64,000 bases of DNA, from the NCBI RefSeq assembly GCF_000230555.1, contig NC_016078.1:1550001-1614000 (forward strand), given 5' to 3'. The translations under genes and the position numbers were made by a program. Source of the DNA: Pelagibacterium halotolerans B2 (GTDB lineage Bacteria; Pseudomonadota; Alphaproteobacteria; Rhizobiales; Devosiaceae). Every line of letters starts with the position of its first letter. Position 1 is the first letter of the stretch. The notes beneath the pieces were generated by a model, which did no database searches, was not told where the DNA came from, and worked only from the letters and a program-made list of their open reading frames with translations. Shown here piece after piece: positions 45,920-54,674 of the stretch.

Positions 45920-46107
45920 CTCCGCGTCGGTTGGACCGGATCTTCCGGATTGGGCGGAATTTCCGGTTCGGGCGGATGGGGGATGGGATCGGTCGGATCG
46001 GGGATCGGACTATCGGGCGGCCGTGGAACCGGGTCGGGATTCGGCCCCGGAATTGGCGGGGTGGGATCGGGATTGGGAATAGGGTTGTCGGGTGGTGGGT
46101 TGGTCAT
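45916..46107 (-). CDS. Small proline-rich repetitive protein
   Basis: 63 residues, of which 29 are proline, arranged as short repeats NPDP, PIPDP, PNPDPVP and PPEPEIPPNP with acidic residues and almost no hydrophobic core. Reality is supported by a near-perfect ribosome site (AAAGGAGGT, about 5 bases before the ATG at 46107). No signal peptide, cysteine or membrane segment is seen. It would form an extended, polyproline-like chain. I do not recognise a family or function. Pro-rich runs suggest dependence on elongation factor P. Convergent with the EamA transporter (4-base overlap at the stops); gatB starts elsewhere, and this gene is probably transcribed alone or from gatB read-through. Confidence 0.7.
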   Translation of the reverse strand: MTNPPPDNPIPNPDPTPPIPGPNPDPVPRPPDSPIPDPTDPIPHPPEPEIPPNPEDPVQPTRS

Positions 46108-46157
46108 GGCGACCTCCTTTCCCAACCAACGATAACCCTATCGCCTGTGTTCCCTAT

Positions 46158-47642
46158 CTATTCCAGTCCCAGCTTGGCTTTCAGGATTTCATTGACCGTC
46201 TGCGGATTGGCCTTGCCGCCGGTCTGCTTCATAACCTGACCGACAAACCAGCCCAGAAGACCCGGCTTGGTCTTGACCGCTTCGACCTGGCCGGGATTGC
46301 CGGAGATGATCTCGTCGACGATCTTTTCGATCGCGCCAGTGTCCGAGACCTGTTTCATGCCGCGCGATTCGACAAGTTCGGCCGGATCGCCACCCTCGGT
46401 CCACACGATCTCGAACAGATCCTTGGCGATCTTGCCCGAAATCTCGCCCTTTGAGATCAACTCCACGATGCCGCCGAGCTGGCGGGCATCCATGGGGCTG
46501 TCGTCGATGGAAAGCCCTTCCTTCGAGAGTCGCCCGAAAAATTCGTTGATGACCCAGTTGGCGGCCAGCTTGCCATCGCGCCCTTTGGCGACATCCTCAT
46601 AGAAATCGGCATAGCGGCGATCGGAAACCAGCACGGACGCGTCATAATGGGTGATGCCATACTGCCTGACAAGGCGGGCGCTCTTCTCGTCAGGCAGCTC
46701 GGGCAGGTTCTCAGCGAGCATTTCGATGAAGGCATCGTCGAACTCGAGCGGCAAAAGATCAGGATCGGGGAAATAGCGATAGTCGTGCGCTTCTTCCTTG
46801 GACCGCATCGACCGGGTCGTACCGGTCTTTGGATCGTAAAGCCGCGTTTCCTGGTCGATCACCCCGCCATCTTCTAAAATGTCGATCTGGCGGCGCGCTT
46901 CATACTCGATGGCCTGGCCCGCAAAGCGGACCGAATTGACGTTCTTGATTTCGCAGCGCGTGCCGAATTCGCCACCCGGACGGCGAACCGAGACGTTGAT
47001 ATCGGCCCGCATCGAACCCTGCTCCATATTCCCGTCGCAGGTGCCCAGATAGCGCAGGATGGTGCGCAGCTTGGAGAGGTAAGCCTTGGCCTCGTCCGCC
47101 GAACGCAGATCGGGCTTGGAGACGATCTCCATGAGCGCCACGCCCGAGCGATTGAGATCGACAAAGCTCATATTGGGGTGCTGATCGTGGATCGACTTGC
47201 CCGCGTCCTGTTCGAGATGCAGACGCTCGATGCCGATCTCGACCTCGCCGTCCTCGCCCAGATCGAGCATGACCTTCCCTTCCCCCACGATAGGGTCCTT
47301 GAACTGGGAAATCTGGTAACCCTGCGGCAGATCGGGATAGAAATAATTCTTGCGGTCAAATACCGAGCGCTTGTTGATCTGAGCCTTGAGCCCAAGGCCG
47401 GTGCGCACGGCCTGGCGCACACATTCCTCGTTGATGACCGGCAGCATGCCGGGCATGGCTGCATCGACGAAGGATACGTTGGAATTGGGCGGATTGCCGA
47501 ATTCGGTGGACGAGCCCGAGAACAGTTTGGACTCCGAGGTCACCTGGGCATGCACCTCCATACCGATGACCATTTCCCAATCGCCGGTGGCGCCGGCGAT
47601 GAAATATTTCGGGGTGGGGGTGCGTGTGTCGACCAGTGTCAT
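46158..47642 (-). CDS. gatB: Asp-tRNA(Asn)/Glu-tRNA(Gln) amidotransferase subunit B
   Basis: 494 residues. Signature segments are [36 protein letters not shown], the kinase-like cradle [20 protein letters not shown] and [19 protein letters not shown], and the C-terminal helical YqeY-like tail ([18 protein letters not shown]) that holds the tRNA. GatB activates the tRNA-bound Glu or Asp with ATP. It is encoded about 3.5 kb away from gatA and about 5.5 kb from gatC on the same strand. A tandem 45-bp repeat occupies its upstream region. Confidence 0.97.
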   Translation of the reverse strand: MTLVDTRTPTPKYFIAGATGDWEMVIGMEVHAQVTSESKLFSGSSTEFGNPPNSNVSFVDAAMPGMLPVINEECVRQAVRTGLGLKAQINKRSVFDRKNYFYPDLPQGYQISQFKDPIVGEGKVMLDLGEDGEVEIGIERLHLEQDAGKSIHDQHPNMSFVDLNRSGVALMEIVSKPDLRSADEAKAYLSKLRTILRYLGTCDGNMEQGSMRADINVSVRRPGGEFGTRCEIKNVNSVRFAGQAIEYEARRQIDILEDGGVIDQETRLYDPKTGTTRSMRSKEEAHDYRYFPDPDLLPLEFDDAFIEMLAENLPELPDEKSARLVRQYGITHYDASVLVSDRRYADFYEDVAKGRDGKLAANWVINEFFGRLSKEGLSIDDSPMDARQLGGIVELISKGEISGKIAKDLFEIVWTEGGDPAELVESRGMKQVSDTGAIEKIVDEIISGNPGQVEAVKTKPGLLGWFVGQVMKQTGGKANPQTVNEILKAKLGLE

Positions 47643-47739
47643 GGAGGCGAAGACCTGCTTGATTGCTCAGGCGCGAGAATGCGCGGAAATATGATGTGGG
47701 GGATAAAACAATTGCCGCCGAGAGGCTAGAGGTTCTTTG

Positions 47740-47843
47740 TCGCGAGATCGAACAGAAAAGGTCTGCAACTTTTTCTGATCCCGCAAACCTTTCCCTAGTC
47801 GCGACGTCGAACCGAAAAAGTCTACAACTTTTTCTGACCTCGC
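47740..47843 (-). repeat. Tandem 45-bp repeat with hairpin, upstream of gatB
   Basis: Two copies at 47740-47784 and 47799-47843 (period 59) share TCGCGA..TCGAAC.GAAAA and TCT.CAACTTTTTCTGA. Each contains an inverted repeat of the form CAGAAAA...TTTTCTG. They fill the space between the GNAT stop and the gatB start. On the minus strand the A/T-rich hairpins could act as terminators for the GNAT gene or lie in the gatB 5' leader. Confidence 0.7.
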
Positions 47844-47844
47844 T

Positions 47845-48360
47845 CTAATGGGCCGCGACGACGAGTTGCTTTTCCATGCGCACTTTTTCGATGCGCTGGC
47901 CCAGCATGCGGGAGAATTTGATGCCTCGCCAGACGATCCCGTACCCCTCGCGGGCGTAAAACCGGATGGCGCCGCCGTTTTCCGCATGTGTTTCGAGCAC
48001 GGCCACGTCGTGCCCGGCGCGGAAAATGTCCTGTTCAACGGCGGAAAGAAGCGCGCGGCCGATGCCGTTTCGCTGGTGGGCAGGGGTAACCCAGAGATCG
48101 GAGATATAGTCGCTCATCGGCTCGCGAGCGCCCCAGCCTGTCAGTTCACCATCCTGCTCGGCCACCGTGATGGCCTCGCTGGCGGTGATGCAGAAAAGCT
48201 GGAACGACAGCTCGAGCGCGGCGCGTTCGGCCGCTATTCCCTCTTCGGATTCTGGGCTGATGATGTGGCGCATGCTCGAATCCCAGGACGCAAAAGCCAG
48301 CTTGCCGAGCTTGTCTGCTTCGGCGATGGAGGCGCGGCGGAGGATCAGATTGTCGAGCAT
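47845..48360 (-). CDS. GNAT-family N-acetyltransferase
   Basis: 171 residues with the acetyl-CoA loop in QRNGIGRALLSAVEQD, preceded by DLWVTPAHQ and followed by VLETHAENGGAIRFYAREGY, a complete GNAT core. The acceptor substrate is unknown. It lies 12 bases after the chorismate mutase gene and is probably co-transcribed. It sits two genes from the yjhX-like gene; E. coli YjhX is paired with the GNAT protein YjhQ, but here the genes are on opposite strands. Confidence 0.9.
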   Translation of the reverse strand: MLDNLILRRASIAEADKLGKLAFASWDSSMRHIISPESEEGIAAERAALELSFQLFCITASEAITVAEQDGELTGWGAREPMSDYISDLWVTPAHQRNGIGRALLSAVEQDIFRAGHDVAVLETHAENGGAIRFYAREGYGIVWRGIKFSRMLGQRIEKVRMEKQLVVAAH

Positions 48361-48372
48361 GTCCCTGTGGCT

Positions 48373-48687
48373 CTATTTTTTCCGGGTCCGGGCAGTGATG
48401 ATGCCCTTTTCGTAGTTGATGTTCCAGTCAATTAATGTGCGCCAGAGCAATTCGGCCTGGTCTTCGTCCAGATCGAGAGCCAGAGCCCGCTCCCTGACCT
48501 TGGCCACAATGGCCTCGATCCGGGCTGGCACATAGGCTTCGTGCGGGTCCGTCTTGATCTCCGCCATCCGCGTCACATAGGCATGCCGCTCCGCAAAAAG
48601 CTCGATCAGCGCATGATCGATCCGGTCGATCTCGGCACGCACATCGTCCTTGGTTTCACAATCGGCGGGCAGTTTTGTGGCGGTCAT
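48373..48687 (-). CDS. Chorismate mutase, AroQ type
   Basis: 104 residues from the ATG at 48687. The all-helical AroQ domain reads DDVRAEIDRIDHALIELFAE, RHAYVTRMAEIKTD, then VPARIEAIVAKVRERAL and LLWRTLIDWNINYEKG. Visible active-site candidates are Arg in VRAEIDRID, Lys in AEIKTD and Glu/Gln near the end. It converts chorismate to prephenate for Phe/Tyr synthesis; a lyase (PchB-like) role cannot be excluded from sequence alone. Confidence 0.88.
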   Translation of the reverse strand: MTATKLPADCETKDDVRAEIDRIDHALIELFAERHAYVTRMAEIKTDPHEAYVPARIEAIVAKVRERALALDLDEDQAELLWRTLIDWNINYEKGIITARTRKK

Positions 48688-48944
48688 TGCGGTGTTCCCA
48701 TTTTGGCAGTGATGCAGGTGTGCATCGGCGGACGACAATTTTCAACCACCCTGTTCGGCCCACTTGCCTGCCCACAGCCACCGGGCTAAGCAAACGCCTC
48801 ATGTGTAATCTGTCTGAGCTCCGCTGAGGCCCGGCCGAACCAGGCTGGGCTGAAAATCGAACCCACCGGCTTCCCAGCGTTACGCGGGCGGCACGGTTTC
48901 GATCGGCTGGCGGTCCTTTCCGCCAAATTTGCAGACAGACTTTC

Positions 48945-49202
48945 ATGGACATTTCCCGAGACGAACAGCGCGTGCTGCACGCGCTGGCCCAGGGCGGCTA
49001 CATCCAGCCGCTCAAGGACGCACGCGGCAAGATCGCCGACATCGAGTGCTATAACCGCGACGGCTGGCTTCTGACCCAGTGCGACATGACGCTGTTCAAG
49101 AAACTGCGCCGTCGTAAGACCATCGCCTCTCAGGATGGTGGCCCCTACCGGATAACCAGGCGGGGCGTGATGTTGGTTCGCAGTCAAACCGACAACCGCT
49201 GA
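48945..49202 (+). CDS. YjhX/TopAI-like protein (UPF0386)
   Basis: 85 residues, the family length. It matches YjhX in layout: SRDEQRVLHALAQGGYI, then IADIECYNRDGWLLTQC, FKKLRRRKTI and GGPYRITRRGVMLVRSQ. E. coli YjhX (TopAI) binds and inhibits DNA topoisomerase I and is countered by the GNAT protein YjhQ. Stand-alone copies are common in alphaproteobacteria and may not be toxins. No partner is encoded in an operon with it; topA lies about 9.7 kb downstream. A long inverted repeat follows 74 bases after the stop. Confidence 0.88.
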   Translation: MDISRDEQRVLHALAQGGYIQPLKDARGKIADIECYNRDGWLLTQCDMTLFKKLRRRKTIASQDGGPYRITRRGVMLVRSQTDNR

Positions 49203-49276
49203 ACGATGCCGATGGACCGGCATGGCAAATCGCCCGCCGGCCCATCGGACCGCGGTTGTCGCGAAACTCAGAGACG

Positions 49277-49545
49277 GCATGGGGCGATGAACGCTCCGCA
49301 TGTATTTTTGGTATATGAAGCGATCATCGCCCCATGCACCCGGGGTTTTTGGCTTAGTCGCCCTTCAGAAGGCTAGGGTCAATCCCCTCCGGGTTTCCCC
49401 GGTACGACGGCGGTAGCAATCGCGCCAGTCCCGCATCCGAGATCAGGCGGCCGGTTCGCGCCATCCGGCGCTTGTGACGTTTGGGCCTTCCCTGCGGCGA
49501 CCCGCAAGGAACCCGGATCGGCCTTGCTGGTGATGGGGCCGGGCG
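49277..49545 (+). repeat. Large dispersed repeat, diverged inverted copy 3
   Basis: Arms GCATGGGGCGATGA (49277-49290) and TCATCGCCCCATGC (49324-49337) are perfectly complementary. They are followed by CACCCGGGGTTTTTGGCTTA (49337-49356), which matches the reverse complement of the tail of copies 1 and 2. Further along, GGGCCTTCCCTGCGGCGACC and CGCAAGGAACCCG (49483-49515) match 19942-19974 in reverse. AATCCCCTCCGGGTTTCCCC (49381-49400) matches 20012-20035 in reverse, less closely. Confidence 0.65.
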
Positions 49546-49686
49546 TGGGACAACCCGAGGATGACGCGCAGGGGTTGGTGAGCGGTAGGGATGGAGTGAC
49601 GAGCTGTAATGAACCCCTGCATGAAAAGGGGGGATGGGTGGGCGGCGGAGATGACGTTTCTCCTACGCTCCACCCTCTCCATCGCT

Positions 49687-49960
49687 GTCCCGGATCTGAT
49701 CCGGGACCCAGCGGCCTTGCCGACCCTCCGGTGCGTGAAGATAGGCACATGGACCCCGGCGTTCGCCGGGGAAGCGAGGGAGGGTGAGGCTTGCTCTCCG
49801 GCACCTCCCCCTCTCCATCGTCATCCTCGGGCTTGACCCGGGGATCTGCAGGACTGCCACCGAATGCGGGAGAAGTGGTGTTCACTTCTTCTCCCCATAA
49901 TCAAACCTCTTCAGCGGCTGCCCGATGCAGCGGGTCCCCGAGTCAAGCTCGAGGACGACG
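49687..49960. repeat. Cluster of short palindromic repeats
   Basis: GTCCCGGATCTGATCCGGGAC (one base over the quoting limit avoided: arms GTCCCGGATC / GATCCGGGAC) lies at 49687-49707. ATGGACCCCGGCGTTCGCCG then GGGAAGCGAG lies near 49749-49778. The core copy D of the CATCCTCGGGCTTGACCCGG family is at 49819-49850, and a degenerate inverted copy is at 49932-49960. All are typical intergenic repeats of this group of bacteria. Confidence 0.7.
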
Positions 49961-50013
49961 ATGAGGGTAGGATGTGGGGTGGTAATAGAGCCGACAACGA
50001 GGTGGCTGGCCGG

Positions 50014-50328
50014 CTAATGTCGGGGCGCTTCGGAGAGCGTCATGGCGATGTGCTCCCATTCCTGGGAAACCGACGGTGCTGCCCGGCGCTTGCCGGACCG
50101 GCGATACCAGTAGTCGGCATTGCCCATATCGGCTTCGATCCAGTGCAAAAGGGCATGAACCCAATCGAAGGCCTCGACGCCCTCCATCTGGACGACGATC
50201 CGGTGCGCCTCCTCCCATTCCGGGCCCATGCGGAATTCACCCTTGCGGATCCACCACAGGGCCTGAAGCGGCATGCTGAGATCCTTGGGCGGAGCGGACC
50301 AATCCTGGGAGGTGAAGATATCGGACAT
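50014..50328 (-). CDS. Conserved hypothetical protein, Trp/His-rich
   Basis: 104 residues with many aromatic residues: ALWWIRKGEFRMGPEWEEAH, FDWVHALLHWIEADMGNADYWYRR. The pattern is that of a compact helical protein found in Hyphomicrobiales genomes as an unnamed conserved family. No catalytic motif, signal peptide or membrane segment is visible. It follows the repeat-rich gap and the pentapeptide gene on the same strand, 74 bases after it. Confidence 0.72.
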   Translation of the reverse strand: MSDIFTSQDWSAPPKDLSMPLQALWWIRKGEFRMGPEWEEAHRIVVQMEGVEAFDWVHALLHWIEADMGNADYWYRRSGKRRAAPSVSQEWEHIAMTLSEAPRH

Positions 50329-50402
50329 GAGTTTGTAAAATACCGGAAAGCAGTTGTAGGGTTTCAGTTAGCCGCCAAGGCCCCTAAATGCAACATGGTG
50401 GC

Positions 50403-51173
50403 TCAGCCGGCCCGTGGGAAGACCCGAATGCCCAAGGGGCGCACCAGATCGGTCAACTGATCGGCGGAGACCCTGACACCCTCAAAGCTGGTAAGTTGAG
50501 TGACGTCGAGGCCGAGCAGCGTCGCGTCGCGCAGATCGGCATTGTCGAGAATGGCGCCGTTGAGATTGGCTTCGGAAAGGTCCGAGCCGCGCATGTCGGC
50601 GCTCGAAAGCGTCACCTGGCGCAAATCGGCCTGACGCAGGCTGCACTCGGAAAACATGCAATCTTCGAGCCGGGCCTGGCGGAAATTCGACATATCGAGT
50701 TGGGTGCCGATGAAGCGCACGCGGGACACCGCGACCCGGCCCGATGATTTGGCGAACCGCCCATCCTCGAAATCGGCCCCTGCCGCCTTGCAATACTTGA
50801 AGGTCGCATCGAACAGGCTCGCCAGTCCGAACTTCGCCGTCGCCAGATTGCAGTTCTCGAACGTCGCGCCCTCGAAATCGGCGCGGGAGAAATCGCAGCC
50901 CTGCCGGGTCTCCGCATCGAAGAACGAGCAGTTGGAAAATACGGCGTCGGTGAAATTCGCGCCGCCGAACCGTGCCCGCTCGAAGGTGCAGTTCTCAAAT
51001 TTCGCGCCGGCCAGCTCAGCATCGGTCAGATGGGCGTCGCGGAAAACGCAATGGCGCGCATGAAACGCGCCATCGGGGAGATCGGTCCAGTCGATCGCCG
51101 AAAGATCGGCGTTCTCGACGGGCTTTTTGGCAAGGATCAACTCTTCGAGCTGGCCTTGGGTCATCACCACCAT
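50403..51173 (-). CDS. Pentapeptide repeat protein
   Basis: 256 residues made largely of A(D/N)LxX-type pentapeptides: [71 protein letters not shown]. Such proteins form right-handed beta helices; some (Qnr, MfpA) protect DNA gyrase by mimicking DNA, but most have no known role. The first 10 bases overlap the gatA 3' end, so it is likely co-transcribed with gatC-GNAT-gatA. Confidence 0.9.
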   Translation of the reverse strand: MVVMTQGQLEELILAKKPVENADLSAIDWTDLPDGAFHARHCVFRDAHLTDAELAGAKFENCTFERARFGGANFTDAVFSNCSFFDAETRQGCDFSRADFEGATFENCNLATAKFGLASLFDATFKYCKAAGADFEDGRFAKSSGRVAVSRVRFIGTQLDMSNFRQARLEDCMFSECSLRQADLRQVTLSSADMRGSDLSEANLNGAILDNADLRDATLLGLDVTQLTSFEGVRVSADQLTDLVRPLGIRVFPRAG

Positions 51174-52648
51174 TTGGCGGGGGCCAGATCGAGCGCGGCG
51201 CTCTTTTCAATGACCCGACCGGCGGCGAACAACGTTTCCTCGTCGAATGGCTTGCCGATCAGCTGCAGCCCCAGCGGAAGCCCCTGCCCGTCCTTGCCAG
51301 CGGGAACCGCGATCCCCGGTAAACCGGCCATGTTCACGGTCACCGTGAAGATGTCGTTGAGATACATCTTGACCGGATCGGCGTGCAGTTCCTGATCGGC
51401 GATGCCAAAGGCCGCCGAGGGCGTGGCCGGGGTCAGGATGGCATCGACACCGGCGTTGAAGGCGTCCTCGAAATCGCGCTTGATGAGCGTGCGGACCTTC
51501 TGGGCGCGGACGTAATAGGCGTCGTAATAGCCGGCCGAGAGCACATAGGTGCCGATCATCACCCGGCGCTTGACCTCGCGGCCGAACCCTTCGGCGCGGG
51601 TGAGTTCGTACATGTCGGTGATGTCCTTGCCCGAAACGCGCAGACCGTATTTGACGCCGTCATAACGCGCCAGATTGGACGACGCCTCGGCGGGGGCGAC
51701 GATGTAATAGGCAGGCAGCGCGTATTTGGTGTGCGGCAGGGAGATGTCCTTGACCGTCGCACCTTCGGCCTTGAGCCATTCGAGGCCCTGGCTCCAGAGC
51801 TTTTCGATCTCGTCGGGCATGCCGTCCATACGGTATTCGGCGGGAACACCGATGGTCATCCCCTTGACGCCCCGTTCCACAGCAGTCGCGAAATCGGGAA
51901 CGGCCATATCGACCGAGGTCGAATCCTTGGGGTCGAACCCGGCCATCGACTGCAGCATCAACGCCGTGTCCTCGACGGTGCGGGCAATCGGCCCGGCCTG
52001 ATCGAGCGAGGAAGCAAAGGCGACCGTGCCCCAGCGCGAGCAGCGCCCATAGGTCGGCTTGATGCCCACGGTGCCGGTGAAGGCCGCCGGCTGGCGGATC
52101 GAGCCGCCGGTGTCGGTGGCCGTCGCACCGGCGCAAAGCCATGCGGAAACCGCCGCAGCAGAGCCGCCCGAAGAGCCGCCGGGCACCAGATCCTTGTTAC
52201 CGCCCTCGCCACGCCAGGGGTTGACCACCGGGCCGTAATAGGAGGTTTCGTTGGACGAGCCCATGGCGAATTCGTCCATGTTGAGCTTGCCCAGCATGAC
52301 GGCGCCATCGGCCCAGAGGTGTTCGGTGACCGTGGATTCGTATTCGGGCTTGAAGCCATCGAGAATGTGGCTGGCGGCCTGGGTGTGAACGCCCTTAGTG
52401 GCGAACAAATCCTTGATGCCAAGCGGCACGCCTTCGAGCATGCCATTGTCGCCCGAAGCGATTTTGGCGTCGGATGCCTTGGCCATCTCACGCGCCTGAT
52501 CGGCGGTGACGGCGACATAGGCGTTGAGCTTGTCGTTTCCGGCCTCGATCGCCGAGATATAGGAATCGGTGGCTTCGAGCGCTGTAAACTCCTTGGCGGC
52601 GATACCATCGCGCAGGGCTTTGAGGCTCAGACGGGTAAGATCGGTCAC
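51164..52648 (-). CDS. gatA: Asp-tRNA(Asn)/Glu-tRNA(Gln) amidotransferase subunit A
   Basis: 494 residues of the amidase-signature family. The Ser-cisSer-Lys triad is visible: Lys79 in [14 protein letters not shown], Ser159 in [13 protein letters not shown] and Ser183 in [11 protein letters not shown]. GatA hydrolyses glutamine and sends ammonia to the GatB site. It follows the GNAT gene by 10 bases and overlaps the pentapeptide gene by 10 bases. Confidence 0.97.
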   Translation of the reverse strand: MTDLTRLSLKALRDGIAAKEFTALEATDSYISAIEAGNDKLNAYVAVTADQAREMAKASDAKIASGDNGMLEGVPLGIKDLFATKGVHTQAASHILDGFKPEYESTVTEHLWADGAVMLGKLNMDEFAMGSSNETSYYGPVVNPWRGEGGNKDLVPGGSSGGSAAAVSAWLCAGATATDTGGSIRQPAAFTGTVGIKPTYGRCSRWGTVAFASSLDQAGPIARTVEDTALMLQSMAGFDPKDSTSVDMAVPDFATAVERGVKGMTIGVPAEYRMDGMPDEIEKLWSQGLEWLKAEGATVKDISLPHTKYALPAYYIVAPAEASSNLARYDGVKYGLRVSGKDITDMYELTRAEGFGREVKRRVMIGTYVLSAGYYDAYYVRAQKVRTLIKRDFEDAFNAGVDAILTPATPSAAFGIADQELHADPVKMYLNDIFTVTVNMAGLPGIAVPAGKDGQGLPLGLQLIGKPFDEETLFAAGRVIEKSAALDLAPAKWW

Positions 52649-52658
52649 GGATAAATCC

Positions 52659-53126
52659 TTAGATCAGGGCCTTTTCGTAAAAGGCCGAATATTCGCTATC
52701 TGGGTAATCGAGAAAGGCGCCGCAGCGGGAAAAACCACCGCGCTCGTAAAGCCGCCAGGCCGGTTCGAACCCGGCCACGTTTCCGGTTTCGAGCTTGAGC
52801 ATCTTGATGCCCTTTTGCCGGGCAAGCGTTTCGATGGCCTCGAGCAGCGCCACGCCAACGCGCTGACCGCGCACTTGGGGCAAGGTGTACATGCGCTTGA
52901 CCTCGGCCATGCCCTCGCCGAACGTTTTCAGAGCCCCCATGCCCACCGGCTGCCCGGCCTCGTTGCGGGCGATGAACACAGTGGTATCCTCGCCCGCCAT
53001 CTGCTCGACGGTCATCTGGAACTGGAATTGCGGCGGCGAGAGCGGGTTGAGATAGGCGTTGAGCGCCTTGACCAGCCCCCGCACCTCATCGGTCAACGGC
53101 GTCTCGATGGCGATGGTTACGGCCAC
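52659..53126 (-). CDS. GNAT-family N-acetyltransferase between gatC and gatA
   Basis: 155 residues: [39 protein letters not shown] with the acetyl-CoA loop RGQRVG, then [20 protein letters not shown] and [20 protein letters not shown]. The C-terminal segment resembles the PhnO/YjdJ-like GNATs often annotated as acetyltransferases of small molecules. The gene is wedged 3 bases after gatC and 10 bases before gatA, so it is co-expressed with the amidotransferase; a functional link is unproven. Confidence 0.9.
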   Translation of the reverse strand: MAVTIAIETPLTDEVRGLVKALNAYLNPLSPPQFQFQMTVEQMAGEDTTVFIARNEAGQPVGMGALKTFGEGMAEVKRMYTLPQVRGQRVGVALLEAIETLARQKGIKMLKLETGNVAGFEPAWRLYERGGFSRCGAFLDYPDSEYSAFYEKALI

Positions 53127-53129
53127 GGC

Positions 53130-53423
53130 CTACTCCACGACCTTGGGGACCATGAAGAAATTGTCTTCCGAAATCGGCGCGTTGGCGACGATCCTGTCGG
53201 CATAGCCGCCATCGGTCACCGCGTCGTCGCGACGCCGCAGGGTCATGGGGGTGACCGAGGTCATCGGCTCGACGCCTTCCACATCGACCTCATCGAGCTG
53301 TTCGACAAAGCCCAGAATGGCGTTGAGCTCACCTTCATAAGCGGCGACCTCGTCTTCGGTGATCCGGATGCGGGCCAGACGCCCGATGCGTCTTACTGTA
53401 TCGGCGTCGACCGACATAGCCAT
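53130..53423 (-). CDS. gatC: Asp-tRNA(Asn)/Glu-tRNA(Gln) amidotransferase subunit C
   Basis: 97 residues, normal for Gat[21 protein letters not shown] at the start, [20 protein letters not shown] in the middle and a C-terminal [17 protein letters not shown]. It wraps around the GatA-GatB interface. It is first in gatC-GNAT-gatA-pentapeptide. Confidence 0.96.
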   Translation of the reverse strand: MAMSVDADTVRRIGRLARIRITEDEVAAYEGELNAILGFVEQLDEVDVEGVEPMTSVTPMTLRRRDDAVTDGGYADRIVANAPISEDNFFMVPKVVE

Positions 53424-53528
53424 CTCCTAGCAAGCTTGGTGTTGAATGGGCTTTTAGCAATGGGCGTCCAGCAAACGCAATCGGCAAATCCGCCCATCGA
53501 AAGGCTTTATGGGTTCGATCGATCCGTC

Positions 53529-54065
53529 TTACACTTCCACCGCCAGCCGGGGCTCAAGGACGATCAGGCTCGTCTGGCTCAGGTTTGGCACGAGTGCGTC
53601 GAAGGCGATATCGATCTCGCCATCGTCGATGGCCAGGGCGATGAGGCGCGGACGGGCGATATCGAGCAAGGCGGTGCCGTGCGCCGCGCATTGCGCACCG
53701 GAACCGGAAAGAACGGCAATGCCATTGTCCGCGAACCGCCCCCATTGAGCCTCTGCCCCGGCGTCTTCGAGAACCAGCAGCCCTTCGTCGACCGAATAGG
53801 CAACAAGGCCGCGCGCTCCGAACCGGTAAAGGTCGAGCCCCTCGTCGCCCGCCTCCTCGTCGATCAGGCGCGGGCGACGGCGCGGGCTCCATTCGACCGC
53901 GTCGAATGCGTCGAGATCGGAACTCCGGGCAGAAATGACGGTCTGGGCGCCGGCGACCAGCTCGGTTGGGTCGATCCCCTCGGGCGCACCCTCGACATGG
54001 GTCACGACGATCCGCCCAGCGATCTGGATGCGGAAGGTCATATCGGCAAACCAGGTGATCTTCAT
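53529..54065 (-). CDS. Conserved hypothetical protein with a metallo-beta-lactamase-like N-terminus
   Basis: 178 residues from the ATG at 54065, preceded by AAGGGA. The first strand (KITWFADMTFRIQIAGRIVV) resembles the start of UlaG/MBL-fold hydrolases, but the HxHxDH metal motif is absent, so enzymatic activity of that kind is unlikely. The rest has GLVAYSVDEGLLVLEDAG and LIALAIDDGEIDIAFDAL. It lies divergent from ruvX. I do not know its function. Confidence 0.7.
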   Translation of the reverse strand: MKITWFADMTFRIQIAGRIVVTHVEGAPEGIDPTELVAGAQTVISARSSDLDAFDAVEWSPRRRPRLIDEEAGDEGLDLYRFGARGLVAYSVDEGLLVLEDAGAEAQWGRFADNGIAVLSGSGAQCAAHGTALLDIARPRLIALAIDDGEIDIAFDALVPNLSQTSLIVLEPRLAVEV

Positions 54066-54136
54066 TCCATTTCCCTTGCCAGTGCGGCGCAAACTGCTGA
54101 TAAGCCGACACAGAGATCTCCGCAAGGAACCACGCG

Positions 54137-54595
54137 ATGACCGACGCCCCCTACGCCCTCGCCGACCTGCATCCCGCGGGCAAGCTGATGGGGCTCGATC
54201 TGGGCACGAAAACCATCGGGGTGGCGATTTCCGATTCCCTGCGCATGGCGGCCACGCCGGTCGAAACCATAAAGCGCACAAAATTCACCGCCGACGCTGA
54301 GCGATTGCTGGCGCTGATCGCGCAGAACAACGTCACCGGCATCGTCATGGGCCTGCCGCTCAACATGGATGGCAGCGAGGGGCCCCGCGCCCAATCGGCC
54401 CGTGCGTTCGTCCGGAATTTCAAGCAAAAGACCGACCTGCCCATCGTGTTCTGGGACGAGCGCATGTCCACAATGGCCGTAACCCGCACCATGCTCGAAG
54501 CCGATCTTTCCCGCGCCAAGCGTGCCGAGGTCGTGGACAAGCTGGCCGCCAGCTACATTTTGCAGGGCGCATTGGATCGGCTGCGTCCGCGCTAA
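54137..54595 (+). CDS. ruvX: Putative pre-16S rRNA nuclease / Holliday junction resolvase, YqgF type
   Basis: 152 residues with the RNase H-like fold: [15 protein letters not shown] holds the first catalytic Asp, [18 protein letters not shown] the middle motif, and [20 protein letters not shown] plus [15 protein letters not shown] the C-terminal motifs. YqgF proteins mature 16S rRNA 5' ends in E. coli; older names refer to Holliday junctions. It starts the plus-strand run toward pyrB with a 79-base gap. Confidence 0.94.
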   Translation: MTDAPYALADLHPAGKLMGLDLGTKTIGVAISDSLRMAATPVETIKRTKFTADAERLLALIAQNNVTGIVMGLPLNMDGSEGPRAQSARAFVRNFKQKTDLPIVFWDERMSTMAVTRTMLEADLSRAKRAEVVDKLAASYILQGALDRLRPR

Positions 54596-54674
54596 ATGTC
54601 TGAAAATCGTACATTGCGCCTTGCCGCTCCCGCCGCCATACGGTAGGGACCGGCAGTCGCAAGTGGGACATCAG

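Larger units (their letters stand above)
49203..50013. other. 811-bp gene-free, repeat-dense interval
   Basis: No credible coding frame. It contains a 14-bp inverted repeat (49277-49337), a diverged inverted copy of the large dispersed repeat (to about 49545), and a run of short palindromic repeats (49687-49960). Confidence 0.6.

Noticed and set aside
49379..49885. 168-codon frame in the repeat-rich gap
   Set aside because: Made of palindromic repeats (contains PRVKPEDD-like peptide), no ribosome site, no family.
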